Assembly (NCBI GenBank): GCA_009924135.1
Contig: RFSE01000052.1
Coordinates: forward strand, 1 to 32,182
Direction: 5' to 3'
Length of the DNA: 32,182 bases
Source of the DNA: Pseudomonadota bacterium
GTDB taxonomy: Bacteria; Verrucomicrobiota; Verrucomicrobiia; Limisphaerales; SXTU01
Shown here: positions 1-8,256 of the stretch, piece by piece
Layout of the letters: the number at the start of each line of letters is the position of its first letter
Numbering within the stretch: position 1 is the first letter of the stretch
Notes under the pieces: model-generated
Told to the model about the DNA's origin: nothing
What the model saw: only the letters and a program-made list of their open reading frames with translations
Databases searched by the model: none
Made by a program: the position numbers and the translations under genes

Positions 1-1674
1 CCCGAAATGCGTCGCAGCGTTCAGGACCGGATCGGCGTACCTGCGGCCGACCACAAGATCAGCGGCCGCCACCTGGCCATCCACCAGGCGCGCTGGCGTG
101 AGGATCGCCTGTGGCTCGCCTGGCGGTACCACTCGGTGGATTACCTGGGCAGGGTCGGGGCCGGAGACTGGGTGGAAACTTGCAGCCATATCGCGCCCGT
201 GAGCCTGCCTGACTTGCGGAGCGATCCGACGCCCGCCGACTTGCCGGCCGCAGTTGAACTTGGACTGGGTTCTCCGTTGCCCGCCCCCGCGCTGCTTTTT
301 GAGGTCATGGATGGCAGCGTCTATGTGTCCGCAGCGGATGCGGTGTATCGGCTGCGGGGCAAGGCGGCGGATAAACTGCCGGTCTCAGTCAAAGGCCATG
401 CCCGGCTGCAGGCGGTCAACGGCCGTCTCGTGATTTGCGCGGCGGACACGATTCTGGCTTACGACCCACAACGTGACCGGGTGGAGACGCTGGCCAGTGC
501 CCGTCGCCGCCCGGCCACCAACCTGCTGGATGCCCGCAACGGCCTGGGGCTGCCGGTGCCGGCCCCGTCCGGATGCCTGCGCGTCGCCGTGGCGGGCGAA
601 GTGTTTGAGTATGAGTTCGTGTTGCGCGCGTGGCGTGCGCTGCCGAATTTCAAACTGCCAATGTTCGCCGATGAGGTCCGGGTGCACGATGATGCGGTGG
701 AATTCCACACGCCGCCCCACCGCCCCGTGGGGCTGGCCTGTCGGTTGCCAGCCAACTCCACCAACTGGTTTTTTACTGCCCTGCGACTGCCACCGACCCC
801 CATGATCGGGTTCATGACTTCCATCGGTCCGAGTCTGCCTGGCTTGCCCGAGTGGATGCCGGCGGATCCCGACTTGTCGCCGGCGGTGATCGCAACGGCT
901 TCGGGTTCCAATTTGGTCTGGGCCATTATGGGCCTCCAATTTGACGTCGTGGGCAACCACGAATATGCGAGCCTGCGCAGTACCAACGGTTGCCACACCC
1001 GGCTCGCGGCGTTTCGCCGCGGAGTGACGCAGCCGGCCGTGATTCCCCTGTGGCTGGATCTGCCCACGAACACGCTGCATCGCACCGGCTTTGGCGGCCT
1101 CTCGGCGGGCGGCCTGGCGCCGGGCGAGCAGTTGGTCAGCACGCCGCATGGCTTGGTATATCTGGTTCCAGGAGTGCCCGGCTTCTGGCTCGTGCCATGG
1201 AACGACCTGTTGCCGCGCGTGGAGGCGGAACTGGCCCGGCTGGCTGCCGTGCAGGATTTGCCAGCGCCGCCGCCGCGCGGCAGTGACCGGACCGCCCTTT
1301 GGTTGCGGAAATACGATGGCAATGGCGATGGTAAACTGGATTACCGTGAGTTTCACCTGTTCGCGCTGGGCGAGCGCATGGTGGGTGAGGGGGCGAATTC
1401 CCATGGCTGGATGTCCGTGCCGACGGTTTTCAAAATGGCCGACAAAAATCAGGATGGCGGTTTGGATGCGGCGGAACTCGTCACTTTGAAAGGCGTGCCC
1501 GGGGCCCGTCCCGCCGGCCAGACCACGGTGCCGGGCAGCCTGTTGCTCAAATACGACAAGAACAAGAATGGCCGCCTAGATCCCGAGGAGATGGAGGCGT
1601 TTATCGCCGATCGCAAGAAGGCCGGCCAGCCCTTGCCCGGGGAGTCGGCACCCAAACCCAAACCCCAACCGTGA
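1..1674 (+). CDS. EF-hand domain protein, 5' end outside the window
   Basis: The frame is already open at base 1, so the true start lies upstream; the first ATG in the window is at 7 (555 codons from there, numbering below from that Met). The C-terminus holds three canonical 12-residue calcium loops of the DxNxDGxLDxxE type: residues 437-448, 479-490 and 517-528, the last with an Asn at the fifth position (DKNKNGRLDPEE). The first 420 residues have no motif I recognise; the spacing of hydrophobic and Gly/Trp-rich strands would suit a beta-propeller, but this is a guess. The tail is Lys/Pro-rich (PKPKPQP). Proteins of this build in Planctomycetes and Verrucomicrobia are usually exported, but the N-terminus is not visible. 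It ends 7 bp before the Sel1 gene and probably shares its transcript. Calcium binding is well supported; the role is unknown. Confidence 0.8.
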   Translation, partial: PEMRRSVQDRIGVPAADHKISGRHLAIHQARWREDRLWLAWRYHSVDYLGRVGAGDWVETCSHIAPVSLPDLRSDPTPADLPAAVELGLGSPLPAPALLFEVMDGSVYVSAADAVYRLRGKAADKLPVSVKGHARLQAVNGRLVICAADTILAYDPQRDRVETLASARRRPATNLLDARNGLGLPVPAPSGCLRVAVAGEVFEYEFVLRAWRALPNFKLPMFADEVRVHDDAVEFHTPPHRPVGLACRLPANSTNWFFTALRLPPTPMIGFMTSIGPSLPGLPEWMPADPDLSPAVIATASGSNLVWAIMGLQFDVVGNHEYASLRSTNGCHTRLAAFRRGVTQPAVIPLWLDLPTNTLHRTGFGGLSAGGLAPGEQLVSTPHGLVYLVPGVPGFWLVPWNDLLPRVEAELARLAAVQDLPAPPPRGSDRTALWLRKYDGNGDGKLDYREFHLFALGERMVGEGANSHGWMSVPTVFKMADKNQDGGLDAAELVTLKGVPGARPAGQTTVPGSLLLKYDKNKNGRLDPEEMEAFIADRKKAGQPLPGESAPKPKPQP

Positions 1675-1681
1675 ATCTGCG

Positions 1682-3064
1682 ATGAAGCCGTTCCTGTTTT
1701 GTTTCCTTGGGCTCCTGCTCCTTGTTGACGCGGCGGCCCCGCCGCCCGCCGGGATGTCCGGCTACTACGGATTGCGCGCGCGTTGGAGTTCCCGCCCGGT
1801 CAAAGAGATTCAGGCCGACGCGGAGCGGGGGCAGGTGGACGCCCAGTTTTATCTGGGCAGGCTTTTGATCGATGGGGTCGGGGTGCCGAAGGATCCAGCC
1901 CGCGGCGTCAGTTGGCTCCGCAAGGCCGAGGCCCAGGGGCATCTGGAGGCGCTCGCCGATCTGGCGGGCTGTCTCGCTCAGGGACTTGGCTGTCCCAAGG
2001 ACCCGGCGGCGGCGTTGCAGGCGGCCCGTAACGCCGCAGCGCGGGGCAGCGCGGCGGGGAAGAACGTCCTCGCAGTCATGTATTCCACCGGTGCTGGCGT
2101 GCCGCGCAGCGACGCCGAAGCCCTGCGGCTTTGGCGGGAAGCTGCCGAAGCCGGGAATGCCCACGCCCAGTGGAATCTTGGTTACGCTTATTCCAGCGGA
2201 AACCATGGGCTGGCCCCGGATGATGCCGAAGCCGGGCGCTGGTTCCAACGGTCGGCCCAGGGGGGATTTTCCAAAGGGATGACTTCGTATGGTTGGGCGC
2301 TGCTCTTCGGCCGCGGGGTGGCGACGAACCGCATTTCGGCCTTCGACTGGTTGCAGCGGGCGGCTGCGCTGGACGACGTGTATGCCTGGCGTCTGCTCGC
2401 CGAAAATGGCGGCACCGCCGCCGGAGACGATCCGGTCGCCGTGCTGCGCGCGTTGCGGCAGGCGGCCCGCTTGGGTGATGCTGATGCGCAGTTCCATCTC
2501 GCGCGGTTGATTGCGGCCGGTGAGGTTGAAGCCGAGTCGGCGGAGCAAACGGTCAATGGACTGTTACAAGCCGCCGCCGAAGCCGATCAAATAGATGCGG
2601 CGCTCGTGTTGGGAGACCGGTATCGCTGGGGCTATCGCGTGCCGCGTGATCTGGTGGCCGCCGCCCGCTGGTTTCTCCTGGGCCATTCCCGCGCCCGCTT
2701 CACCAGCAGCACCACCTCTTTTGATCCCGTCCACCGGGGCGCACTGGCCCATTGGTTCGATGCGCAGGGCAACCTCCGGCCGCCGCCCGAGCCCGAGGAC
2801 CAGTCCTTTGGCATCGCTCTGGGCTGCTATTCCCGGGCTGCCTGGCAACGGGATGCCGGGGCCATGCGGGAAATTGCCCGCCTCTATCAGCGTGGTCATT
2901 TGGTACCGTTGGACTTGGTGGAGGCAGCGGCCTGGCATTTGCTGGCGCAAAACAATGGTTCCGCCCTGGACGCCGAGGGCGAGGCCCTGATCAAAAGGCT
3001 TTCGGCCGAGCAACAGCAATGCGCCCGCGACCGGGTGAAACACCTGCTCAAGCGGGCGTCCTGA
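1682..3064 (+). CDS. Sel1-like repeat (TPR-like) secreted protein
   Basis: 460 aa. The N-terminus is a signal peptide (Met, Lys, then a Leu/Phe-rich core ending near AAAPPPAG). From about residue 35 on there are repeated Sel1/TPR-like helical pairs with the A-x-x-x-LG-x-x-Y/L-x-x-G-x-GV-x-x-D pattern, e.g. AQFYLGRLLIDGVGVPKD, LAGCLAQGLGCPKDP and LAVMYSTGAGVPRSDAEA. At least six units are visible up to about residue 430. Such repeats are protein-interaction scaffolds; no catalytic motif is seen. It starts 7 bp after the EF-hand gene, so the two are probably co-transcribed. No Shine-Dalgarno is visible before the ATG, as for most genes here. Partner and function are unknown. Confidence 0.85.
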   Translation: MKPFLFCFLGLLLLVDAAAPPPAGMSGYYGLRARWSSRPVKEIQADAERGQVDAQFYLGRLLIDGVGVPKDPARGVSWLRKAEAQGHLEALADLAGCLAQGLGCPKDPAAALQAARNAAARGSAAGKNVLAVMYSTGAGVPRSDAEALRLWREAAEAGNAHAQWNLGYAYSSGNHGLAPDDAEAGRWFQRSAQGGFSKGMTSYGWALLFGRGVATNRISAFDWLQRAAALDDVYAWRLLAENGGTAAGDDPVAVLRALRQAARLGDADAQFHLARLIAAGEVEAESAEQTVNGLLQAAAEADQIDAALVLGDRYRWGYRVPRDLVAAARWFLLGHSRARFTSSTTSFDPVHRGALAHWFDAQGNLRPPPEPEDQSFGIALGCYSRAAWQRDAGAMREIARLYQRGHLVPLDLVEAAAWHLLAQNNGSALDAEGEALIKRLSAEQQQCARDRVKHLLKRAS

Positions 3065-3082
3065 CCGGTCCAATGCCCCTTT

Positions 3083-3190
3083 TCACCTGCGCAACCGCAG
3101 CCGCACCCAGCCCGCCAATCCCACGAACAACAGCGCCGTGACGCCGTAGGCACCGGCGTGGGCTTGCGCCGGGGCGAGGAAGAGCGCACC
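3083..3190 (-). pseudogene. 3' fragment of an MFS transporter gene
   Basis: Read on the minus strand, this piece encodes the last ~36 residues of the same MFS protein found intact at 7089-8255 (AGALFLAPAQAHAGAYGV onward to VRLRLRR and stop), with one visible change (Leu to Trp near the end). Bases 3120-3187 are identical to 7126-7193, whereas 3083-3119 differ at many positions but keep the protein almost unchanged. That mixture suggests a paralogous MFS gene whose end was partly converted, not a simple recent copy. The rest of the gene is missing: RHS sequence begins at about 3190. Confidence 0.8.
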
Positions 3191-5359
3191 GGCACCCGCG
3201 CCTGCAACGCCGCCGGACAGCTCTTGGGCGAATCCTGCACCGGCGGCGTCCTCGATGGCCTGAGCCTCACCTACGCCTACGACGGCTACCTGCGTCGCAC
3301 CAATCTGGTGACTCTCAACTCTCAACTCACCCCACTATCAACTGCGTTTTACAGTTACGATTCCGCCTCCCGCCTCGCCACCGTTTCCGACGGCACGAAC
3401 AACGCCACCTACGGATACCTTGCCAATTTGGCGCTGGTGGATTCTATTGTGTTCAAACAGAACAGCACCACCCGCATGGTCCGGACCAACCGCTACGACT
3501 ACCTCAACCGCCTGACACTGATTCAGACTCTCAATTCTCAACCTTCAACTATCAACTCCTTCACCTACGCGTACAATGATGCCAACCAAAGGATAGCCGT
3601 GACCAATGCCGACAGCAGCCGCTGGTCATGGGGCTACGACAACCTCGGCCAGGTGACGGGCGGCAAGCGGTACTGGAGCGACAACAGCGTCGTGGCCGGG
3701 CAGCAGTTCGAGTATGCGTTCGACACCATCGGTAACCGGACAACCGCTTCCTCCGGCGGGGATCAGTATGGCAGCAGCCTGCGGACGCAGACCTACGGGG
3801 CGAACACCTTGAACCAGTACACCAACCGCACCGTCCCCGCCTACCTGGAGGTGCAGGGCAGCGCCAACAGCAGCGCGACGGTGACGGTGAACAACGACAC
3901 CGTCTATCGGAAGGGTGAGTACTTCCGCAAGGAACTGTCGACTAACAACAGCAGCGCGGCCATCTGGCAGGGCATCACCAACGTGGCCGTGCTCGCCGGA
4001 GCCGGGACCAACGGTTCCGACATCGTGACGACGCAAAGCGGCAACCTGCTCGTGGCCCAAACCCCGGAGACGTTCACGTATGATGCCGACGGGAACATGA
4101 CCTCCGACGGCAAGTTCAACTACACATGGGATGCCGAGAACCGGCTGCTCGCAGCCGAAAGCCTGACGAATGCTCCCGCCGCCTCCCGCGTACGCACGGA
4201 GTGGATCTACCAGCCTGACGGCCGCTGGAGCCAACGTATCGCAGCGACATGGGACGGCAGTACCTACGCTGCGCAGTCCACCAACCGGTTTCTGTGGGAC
4301 AACAAAGTGTTGCTGGCAGTGCTGGATGGAAACGACGAAGCCACTCAAGCCTACCTGCGCGGCAGCGACCTGAGCGGCTCCATGGCCGGAGCCGGTGGCG
4401 TGGGCGGCCTGCTGGCCGTAAGCGCCCGAACCAATGGCGTCCACTTCGCTGCTTTCGACGGCAACGGCAACGTCTCCGCCCTGCTAAGCGCCAACAACTC
4501 CACGCTAACCGCGTCCTACGAATACGGCCCCTTCGGTGAGACTCTCCGCTCCACTGGTCCTGTGGCTTTGGTGAACTCAATCCGCTTCAGCACGCAATTT
4601 GCGGACGATGCCACAGGTCATTCAAAATACTTGAACAGGGATTGCTTCCCGGGCTGTGGAAGATGGTCGAGTAGAGATTCAATTGCAGAAACTGGCGGCA
4701 ATAATCTCTATCGCTTTTCTAACAATCAGCCAGTTACCAGCATCGACATCTACGGTAATTTAGTGTTTTCACTGTTCAGCAGTGCATTTGGAAATTGTGG
4801 TGGTCTATCTCAGCAATATCTGGTGAAATTGGATAATGCCCACCCGCCCGGTGGATACGTTGTCCAAAAGATAACTTTTACTTATTCAATTACAACGGCA
4901 GCAGGAATCACAAAGACTGGATCTATTACTTATTACGAATCGATACCATTTACAACATCGATATTTGCTAGTACGAGCGTCATTCCCCCTGCGGTACCGG
5001 CAGGGCCAGCAGGTTTTGACAAATGGTATTTTGATGACCACCCACTGACAAAGGGAAGCTTTACTTTGACCGGTGAAGCAAAGTTTTTTCCGCTGAACAC
5101 TGCTGGCAACACTCTTGGTGGAGTCAATCAAAATGGGCCTCTCGCACCACAGAATCCGTGGATTGCAGGAGGTACTTATGGAGATCCCAATACGGGACCC
5201 ACCGTGGGATCGGGAACATGGGCATCCTCCTCTCAGTCCCCGTCATTTTGGAATGGTCCAGCTTTGGAGAGTGCCAATCACGGTCCAGTCACCAGGAATT
5301 GGAATTGCCTTTACGGGATTCCAACTAGTCCAACACCTCAACCACCGTTCGCTCCTTAA
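3158..5359 (+). CDS. RHS/YD-repeat protein, 5'-truncated, with AT-rich variable tail
   Basis: 733 codons from the first ATG, but the first ~14 residues (MGLRRGEEERTGTR) are antisense of the MFS fragment. Recognisable RHS sequence begins at AAGQLLGES, so the gene has lost its 5' part and no natural start is visible. YD-type repeats follow (YAYNDANQR, WGYDNLGQVTGG, FTYDADGNMTSDGKFNYTWDAENRL). The RHS core runs from about residue 454 (YEYGPFGETLR) to about 530 (GRWSSRDSIAETGGNNLYRF, then DIYG). Residues ~530-733 are a variable tail, visibly AT-richer than the rest, ending in Pro-rich sequence. Intact RHS proteins are large secreted or surface shells whose tails vary and may be toxic. The tail shows no nuclease or protease motif I can name. 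Two short stretches (TLNSQLTPLST, TLNSQPSTINS) are encoded by 7-bp repeats. It may be a remnant or a recombination reservoir. Confidence 0.75.
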   Translation: MGLRRGEEERTGTRACNAAGQLLGESCTGGVLDGLSLTYAYDGYLRRTNLVTLNSQLTPLSTAFYSYDSASRLATVSDGTNNATYGYLANLALVDSIVFKQNSTTRMVRTNRYDYLNRLTLIQTLNSQPSTINSFTYAYNDANQRIAVTNADSSRWSWGYDNLGQVTGGKRYWSDNSVVAGQQFEYAFDTIGNRTTASSGGDQYGSSLRTQTYGANTLNQYTNRTVPAYLEVQGSANSSATVTVNNDTVYRKGEYFRKELSTNNSSAAIWQGITNVAVLAGAGTNGSDIVTTQSGNLLVAQTPETFTYDADGNMTSDGKFNYTWDAENRLLAAESLTNAPAASRVRTEWIYQPDGRWSQRIAATWDGSTYAAQSTNRFLWDNKVLLAVLDGNDEATQAYLRGSDLSGSMAGAGGVGGLLAVSARTNGVHFAAFDGNGNVSALLSANNSTLTASYEYGPFGETLRSTGPVALVNSIRFSTQFADDATGHSKYLNRDCFPGCGRWSSRDSIAETGGNNLYRFSNNQPVTSIDIYGNLVFSLFSSAFGNCGGLSQQYLVKLDNAHPPGGYVVQKITFTYSITTAAGITKTGSITYYESIPFTTSIFASTSVIPPAVPAGPAGFDKWYFDDHPLTKGSFTLTGEAKFFPLNTAGNTLGGVNQNGPLAPQNPWIAGGTYGDPNTGPTVGSGTWASSSQSPSFWNGPALESANHGPVTRNWNCLYGIPTSPTPQPPFAP
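3314..3343 (+). repeat. Heptamer repeat inside the RHS frame (CTCAACT type)
   Basis: Two perfect tandem copies of CTCAACT (3314-3327) are followed by a third ATCAACT at 3337, two bases out of phase. It is translated as part of the NSQLTPLST stretch. The unit resembles the array at 3531-3558. Confidence 0.6.
3531..3558 (+). repeat. Heptamer repeat inside the RHS frame (TCAACYN type)
   Basis: Four TCAA cores lie exactly 7 bp apart (3531, 3538, 3545, 3552). The unit is TCAA followed by three variable bases. The reading frame passes through it as NSQPSTINS. 28 bp is not a multiple of 3, so changes in unit number would break the frame. Confidence 0.7.
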
Positions 5360-5361
5360 TT

Positions 5362-5802
5362 ATGCAATTTACATTACTCACAGTAATAATTACACTAATA
5401 GTTAATAACTACGAAGCGAATGCAGCGATCAAATCCACAATTGATCACTCAGTTTTGTACTGTGATAACAGAACATACGAATCAGAAATCACTAGTGAAC
5501 ATTTAACCGAACACAGTAAATGGGATCATCGCAATTCTAAATTGCCGCTCTATCCGGGAGAAGCTGAAATAATCGCGGTTGATTATGCGACAACAAATTT
5601 GGGTAAAATTGGATCTGGATTCATAAACGGGCGATCATGGGTGGCGACTGTGGTAAGTCTCAAGAATGTGCGAGGAACAGATTATTGGTATTATGATGTC
5701 GCAATTGAGCCAGTCATAGCAGGCACAGGCGGTCGCAATTCAATCAGTGTTTTTGTAAAAATGGATAGAAAAGTAATTCCAATACGCATACTGAAACCGT
5801 AG
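5362..5802 (+). CDS. Small secreted protein of unknown function following the RHS tail
   Basis: 146 aa, starting 2 bp after the RHS stop codon, so probably translationally linked to it. The N-terminus is hydrophobic (MQFTLLTVIITLIV, then NNYEANA), consistent with a signal peptide cut near Ala21. The mature part looks beta-rich with many Tyr/Trp (YWYYDVAIEP) and one Cys. No known domain is recognised. It is strongly AT-rich, like the RHS tail and unlike everything else in the window, so tail and partner probably arrived together. By position it could be an immunity or accessory protein for the RHS tail; this is inference only. Confidence 0.7.
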   Translation: MQFTLLTVIITLIVNNYEANAAIKSTIDHSVLYCDNRTYESEITSEHLTEHSKWDHRNSKLPLYPGEAEIIAVDYATTNLGKIGSGFINGRSWVATVVSLKNVRGTDYWYYDVAIEPVIAGTGGRNSISVFVKMDRKVIPIRILKP

Positions 5803-5873
5803 AATTAGCCTTACACGAAGTGAACCCCGCACGCCAACCATAGCACGCGCAGCATCGGCACAAGCGGATTCAA

Positions 5874-5947
5874 GGCAAAAGTAAAAAGGTAAAAGGCAAA
5901 AGTAAACTGCCTGCGGCAAGGCAAAAGGCAAAAGTAAAAAGGCAAAA
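5874..5947 (+). repeat. Direct heptamer array (GGCAAAA / GTAAAAA)
   Basis: Five heptamers at 5874-5908 (GGCAAAA, GTAAAAA, GGTAAAA, GGCAAAA, GTAAACT) and four at 5920-5947 (GGCAAAA, GGCAAAA, GTAAAAA, GGCAAAA) are separated by 11 bp. Both blocks have the same orientation; no inverted partner was found nearby. The array lies 71 bp after the stop of the small secreted gene. Confidence 0.8.
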
Positions 5948-6354
5948 ATGAATTGTGCCGTTCACTCAAGCTGCCTGGTTCGCCTTCGGAGCGCTGTCCT
6001 GGTTCACCAAGGACGTGGTTTCGCGAGGGTGTTTCATCTCAGCAAGCCCAGTTCGCCTTCAGTCAGGGATGCGACTGCCCCAGCTATTGTCCCGCTCTTT
6101 GTGCGCCGAGCTGTCGCAGGCGTCAAACCACCGCATGCGTTACGCGGAGCGCCACTTGACGAGTCTGCCGGAGGTGTCAGCGAATTTGTAGCAGAGCTGC
6201 TATGACGTTTATACTGCGAGCCGCTGGAGTGGTCGGAGGCATTGCCCTTTGCCCAGGTGGCCGGGGTGACTTCCGGGACTTGCCTGCGGGCCATCCGGGG
6301 TAGCCGTCGTGGCCGCCTCGATCAGGGCCTGAGACGTCCGTGCGACCGTGCCCA
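5948..6354. other. Gene-free stretch, probably degraded DNA
   Basis: No convincing gene is present in 5948-6354. Short open frames on both strands lack any recognisable domain and have low-quality composition. The base composition returns to high GC after the AT-rich island. Confidence 0.5.
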
Positions 6355-6570
6355 GTCCCGCCGGGACGACCGAGCCTGCCCCAGCGATTCATCGCTGGGT
6401 TCGGCACCGCTGGCCTCCAAGTCCCGGCCGGGACGAAAGAAACGCGCCTCTAACTGGTGTGGTGGCAAGCGGCCCTTCTGTCGTCCTCCGGGACTCAGGC
6501 GCGCTTACCCGCTCGTACCCAGCGATGAATCGCTGGGCTAACGTCTTTCGCCCGCCGGGCTGGCTGGCTG
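6355..6570 (-). repeat. Paired-palindrome repeat element, copy A
   Basis: This contains two copies of the 20-bp near-perfect palindrome CCCAGCGATTCATCGCTGGG (6380-6399) and its complement form (6518-6537), 118 bp apart. They are bordered and separated by further palindromes of the GTCCCGSCGGGAC type (6355-6367, 6421-6434) and a CCCGCCGGG motif near 6550. The reverse complement aligns along its whole length with 31387-31596, including the spacing of the two palindromes. No coding capacity; it looks like a REP/MITE-class mobile repeat able to form several hairpins. Confidence 0.85.
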
Positions 6571-6576
6571 GCATTT

Positions 6577-6700
6577 GGCTTACGCCGTCTCTGATGGAAC
6601 AAACAAGGCCACCCATGGATACCTTGCAAATTCGGCCTTGGTGGATTCGATTGTGTTCCAACAGAACCGCACCACCCGCATGGTCCGCCCCAAACGGCGT
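6577..6700 (+). pseudogene. Second RHS gene fragment
   Basis: About 40 codons read YAVSDGTNKATHGYLANS and then ALVDSIVFQQNRTTRMVR, closely matching ATVSDGTNNATYGYLANL and following residues of the RHS gene (near 3385-3490). Similarity ends abruptly on both sides, the left edge touching repeat copy A. It is a relic of another RHS copy or of recombination between RHS modules. Confidence 0.8.
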
Positions 6701-6949
6701 AGGGTCCGGCCATCGTCGGTCACAGACCGCCGCTACAACATTGCAGTCGGAGATCCGCAGTTATATTAACCCGGCAAAGTGACAGCGGCAGATATTATCG
6801 CCCAAGGTCTCAAAAAGCATTAGAAGAAAAAATATAAAGCATGCCGATTGCCCCATGATTTTGCCTCTCATGATTTTGTAAAACCGTCTTTCACACCGAG
6901 CACGGTGTTGCTCCGGCGCTATCCAATTGCCGGATTAATAGAGAGCCGA

Positions 6950-7070
6950 ACCACGGACCAGCACCGATGGACACCGTCGGGAATTTGCCTGAAATTTCAG
7001 GGTGCCCTCTGAACGGAACGATGGCTGGTTCACTTTGCCCATCCGTGTTTGTCCGTGTTCATCTGCAGTT
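6950..7070. repeat. Inverted repeat with ~10-bp internal period, downstream of the MFS gene
   Basis: The left arm 6950-6980, reverse-complemented, shows units CGGTGTCCAT and CGGTGCTGGT. The right arm 7038-7070 has CCGTGTTTGT and CCGTGTTCAT. The arms face each other across ~57 bp. It lies just past the MFS stop codon. Period and core differ from the heptamer arrays. Between 6701 and 6949 I see no gene. Confidence 0.55.
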
Positions 7071-7088
7071 GAAGAACAGTTTCTGGTT

Positions 7089-8255
7089 TCAACGCCGCAA
7101 TCTAAGTCGCACCAACCCTGCCAGCCCCACGAACAACAGCGCCGTGACGCCGTAGGCACCGGCGTGGGCTTGCGCCGGGGCGAGGAAGAGCGCCCCCGCG
7201 CCGACGGCCGGGCCGAGGCAGATGCCCAGGCCGATGGCGGCTTCGTGGATGCCGCCATGTTCGCCTTTGGTCTCTCCCACATCCATCGAGTAGAAGAGCG
7301 AGGAGTAATAGAGCAGTCCCGTGGCGAGGCCGAAGAGCACCTGACCGGCGAGCAGCAGCGGCAGCGAATGGCCGAGCTGCAAGATGGTGTAGCTGAGGAT
7401 GAGCCCGAGGAACGCGGCGAGCATCCACCGGAAGCGGTAGTGCCAGCCGCTCCAGCGCCAGAGCACGGCGAACGTGCCCAGCCGCACCAGAAACCAGACG
7501 GCCCAGAACCACCCGCTCTGCGCGATGTCCAGCCCCAGTTCCGCCGAGCGGCCCGGCACCACGGCGAGGAATGAGTGGATGGCAATGTAGGAAAACGGGT
7601 TCGCGAGCCACGCCATCTTGAGAAAGGTTCCGGGCGGCACGGGCTGGTGCAACGCGGCTTCCTCGGGGTGGTGCGGTTCCGTCGGGGCGGGCGGTGGGGC
7701 CGGGGAGTGCGGCAGGGTTTCCAGCCACAGCGTGAGCAGCAGTTGCCCCGTGAAGATGACCGCTGGAATCCAGAACAGGCTGCGGGGTCCCAGCCACACG
7801 AAGAGCGAGCCGCCGGTGAAATACATCAGCGCCGCGCAGCCGGACCACGTGAGGTTGTAGATGCCGACCATGCGCTTGGTGCCCGCCTCGGTCTCGCCGT
7901 GTGTGGCGTGGGCTTCGAGCGCGGGCCAGGTGAAGCACATCCCAATGGTCCACCCGAACAAGGTGACGAACACCCCGGTGAGGGAGTGCAACAACCCTCC
8001 CACCAGCATCGCGGCGGCCATGGTGAGGAACCCGACCTTGAACGACGTGGTCAGTCCGTGCCGCTCGGCGAAGCGTCCGCCCACCCACGACGCGGGGACG
8101 TAAATGAGGCCATGCACGGCGCACGTGAGGAGGTTGTCCCGGTTGCCGAACCCGTACTGCTGCTGGAGCAGGAAGAACAGGTAGGTGCCGAAGTAGGAGC
8201 ACCCGAGCGTGTTCAACCCGGCGAGCAGGAAACCGATGACCTTGCGACGAGACAT
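7089..8255 (-). CDS. MFS transporter
   Basis: 388 aa from the ATG at 8255 (MSRRKVIGFLL). Longer readings from 8330 would add 25 residues encoded by the heptamer array and are rejected. The protein is almost entirely hydrophobic helices, about 12 spans, with a charged Pro/His-rich loop near the middle (PHSPAPPPAPTEPHHPEE), the usual central loop between two six-helix halves. A GGRFAERHG stretch after the second helix is like the MFS loop 2-3 motif. It is an inner-membrane secondary transporter; the substrate cannot be read from sequence. The start codon follows the heptamer array directly, leaving no room for a normal ribosome binding site. Its C-terminal codons are duplicated at 3083-3190. 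Confidence 0.85.
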   Translation of the reverse strand: MSRRKVIGFLLAGLNTLGCSYFGTYLFFLLQQQYGFGNRDNLLTCAVHGLIYVPASWVGGRFAERHGLTTSFKVGFLTMAAAMLVGGLLHSLTGVFVTLFGWTIGMCFTWPALEAHATHGETEAGTKRMVGIYNLTWSGCAALMYFTGGSLFVWLGPRSLFWIPAVIFTGQLLLTLWLETLPHSPAPPPAPTEPHHPEEAALHQPVPPGTFLKMAWLANPFSYIAIHSFLAVVPGRSAELGLDIAQSGWFWAVWFLVRLGTFAVLWRWSGWHYRFRWMLAAFLGLILSYTILQLGHSLPLLLAGQVLFGLATGLLYYSSLFYSMDVGETKGEHGGIHEAAIGLGICLGPAVGAGALFLAPAQAHAGAYGVTALLFVGLAGLVRLRLRR

Positions 8256-8256
8256 G

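Noticed and set aside
5953-6191. Open frames at 5953-6191 as a transposase or reverse-transcriptase remnant
   Set aside because: No catalytic motif or family resemblance could be supported; composition looks random.
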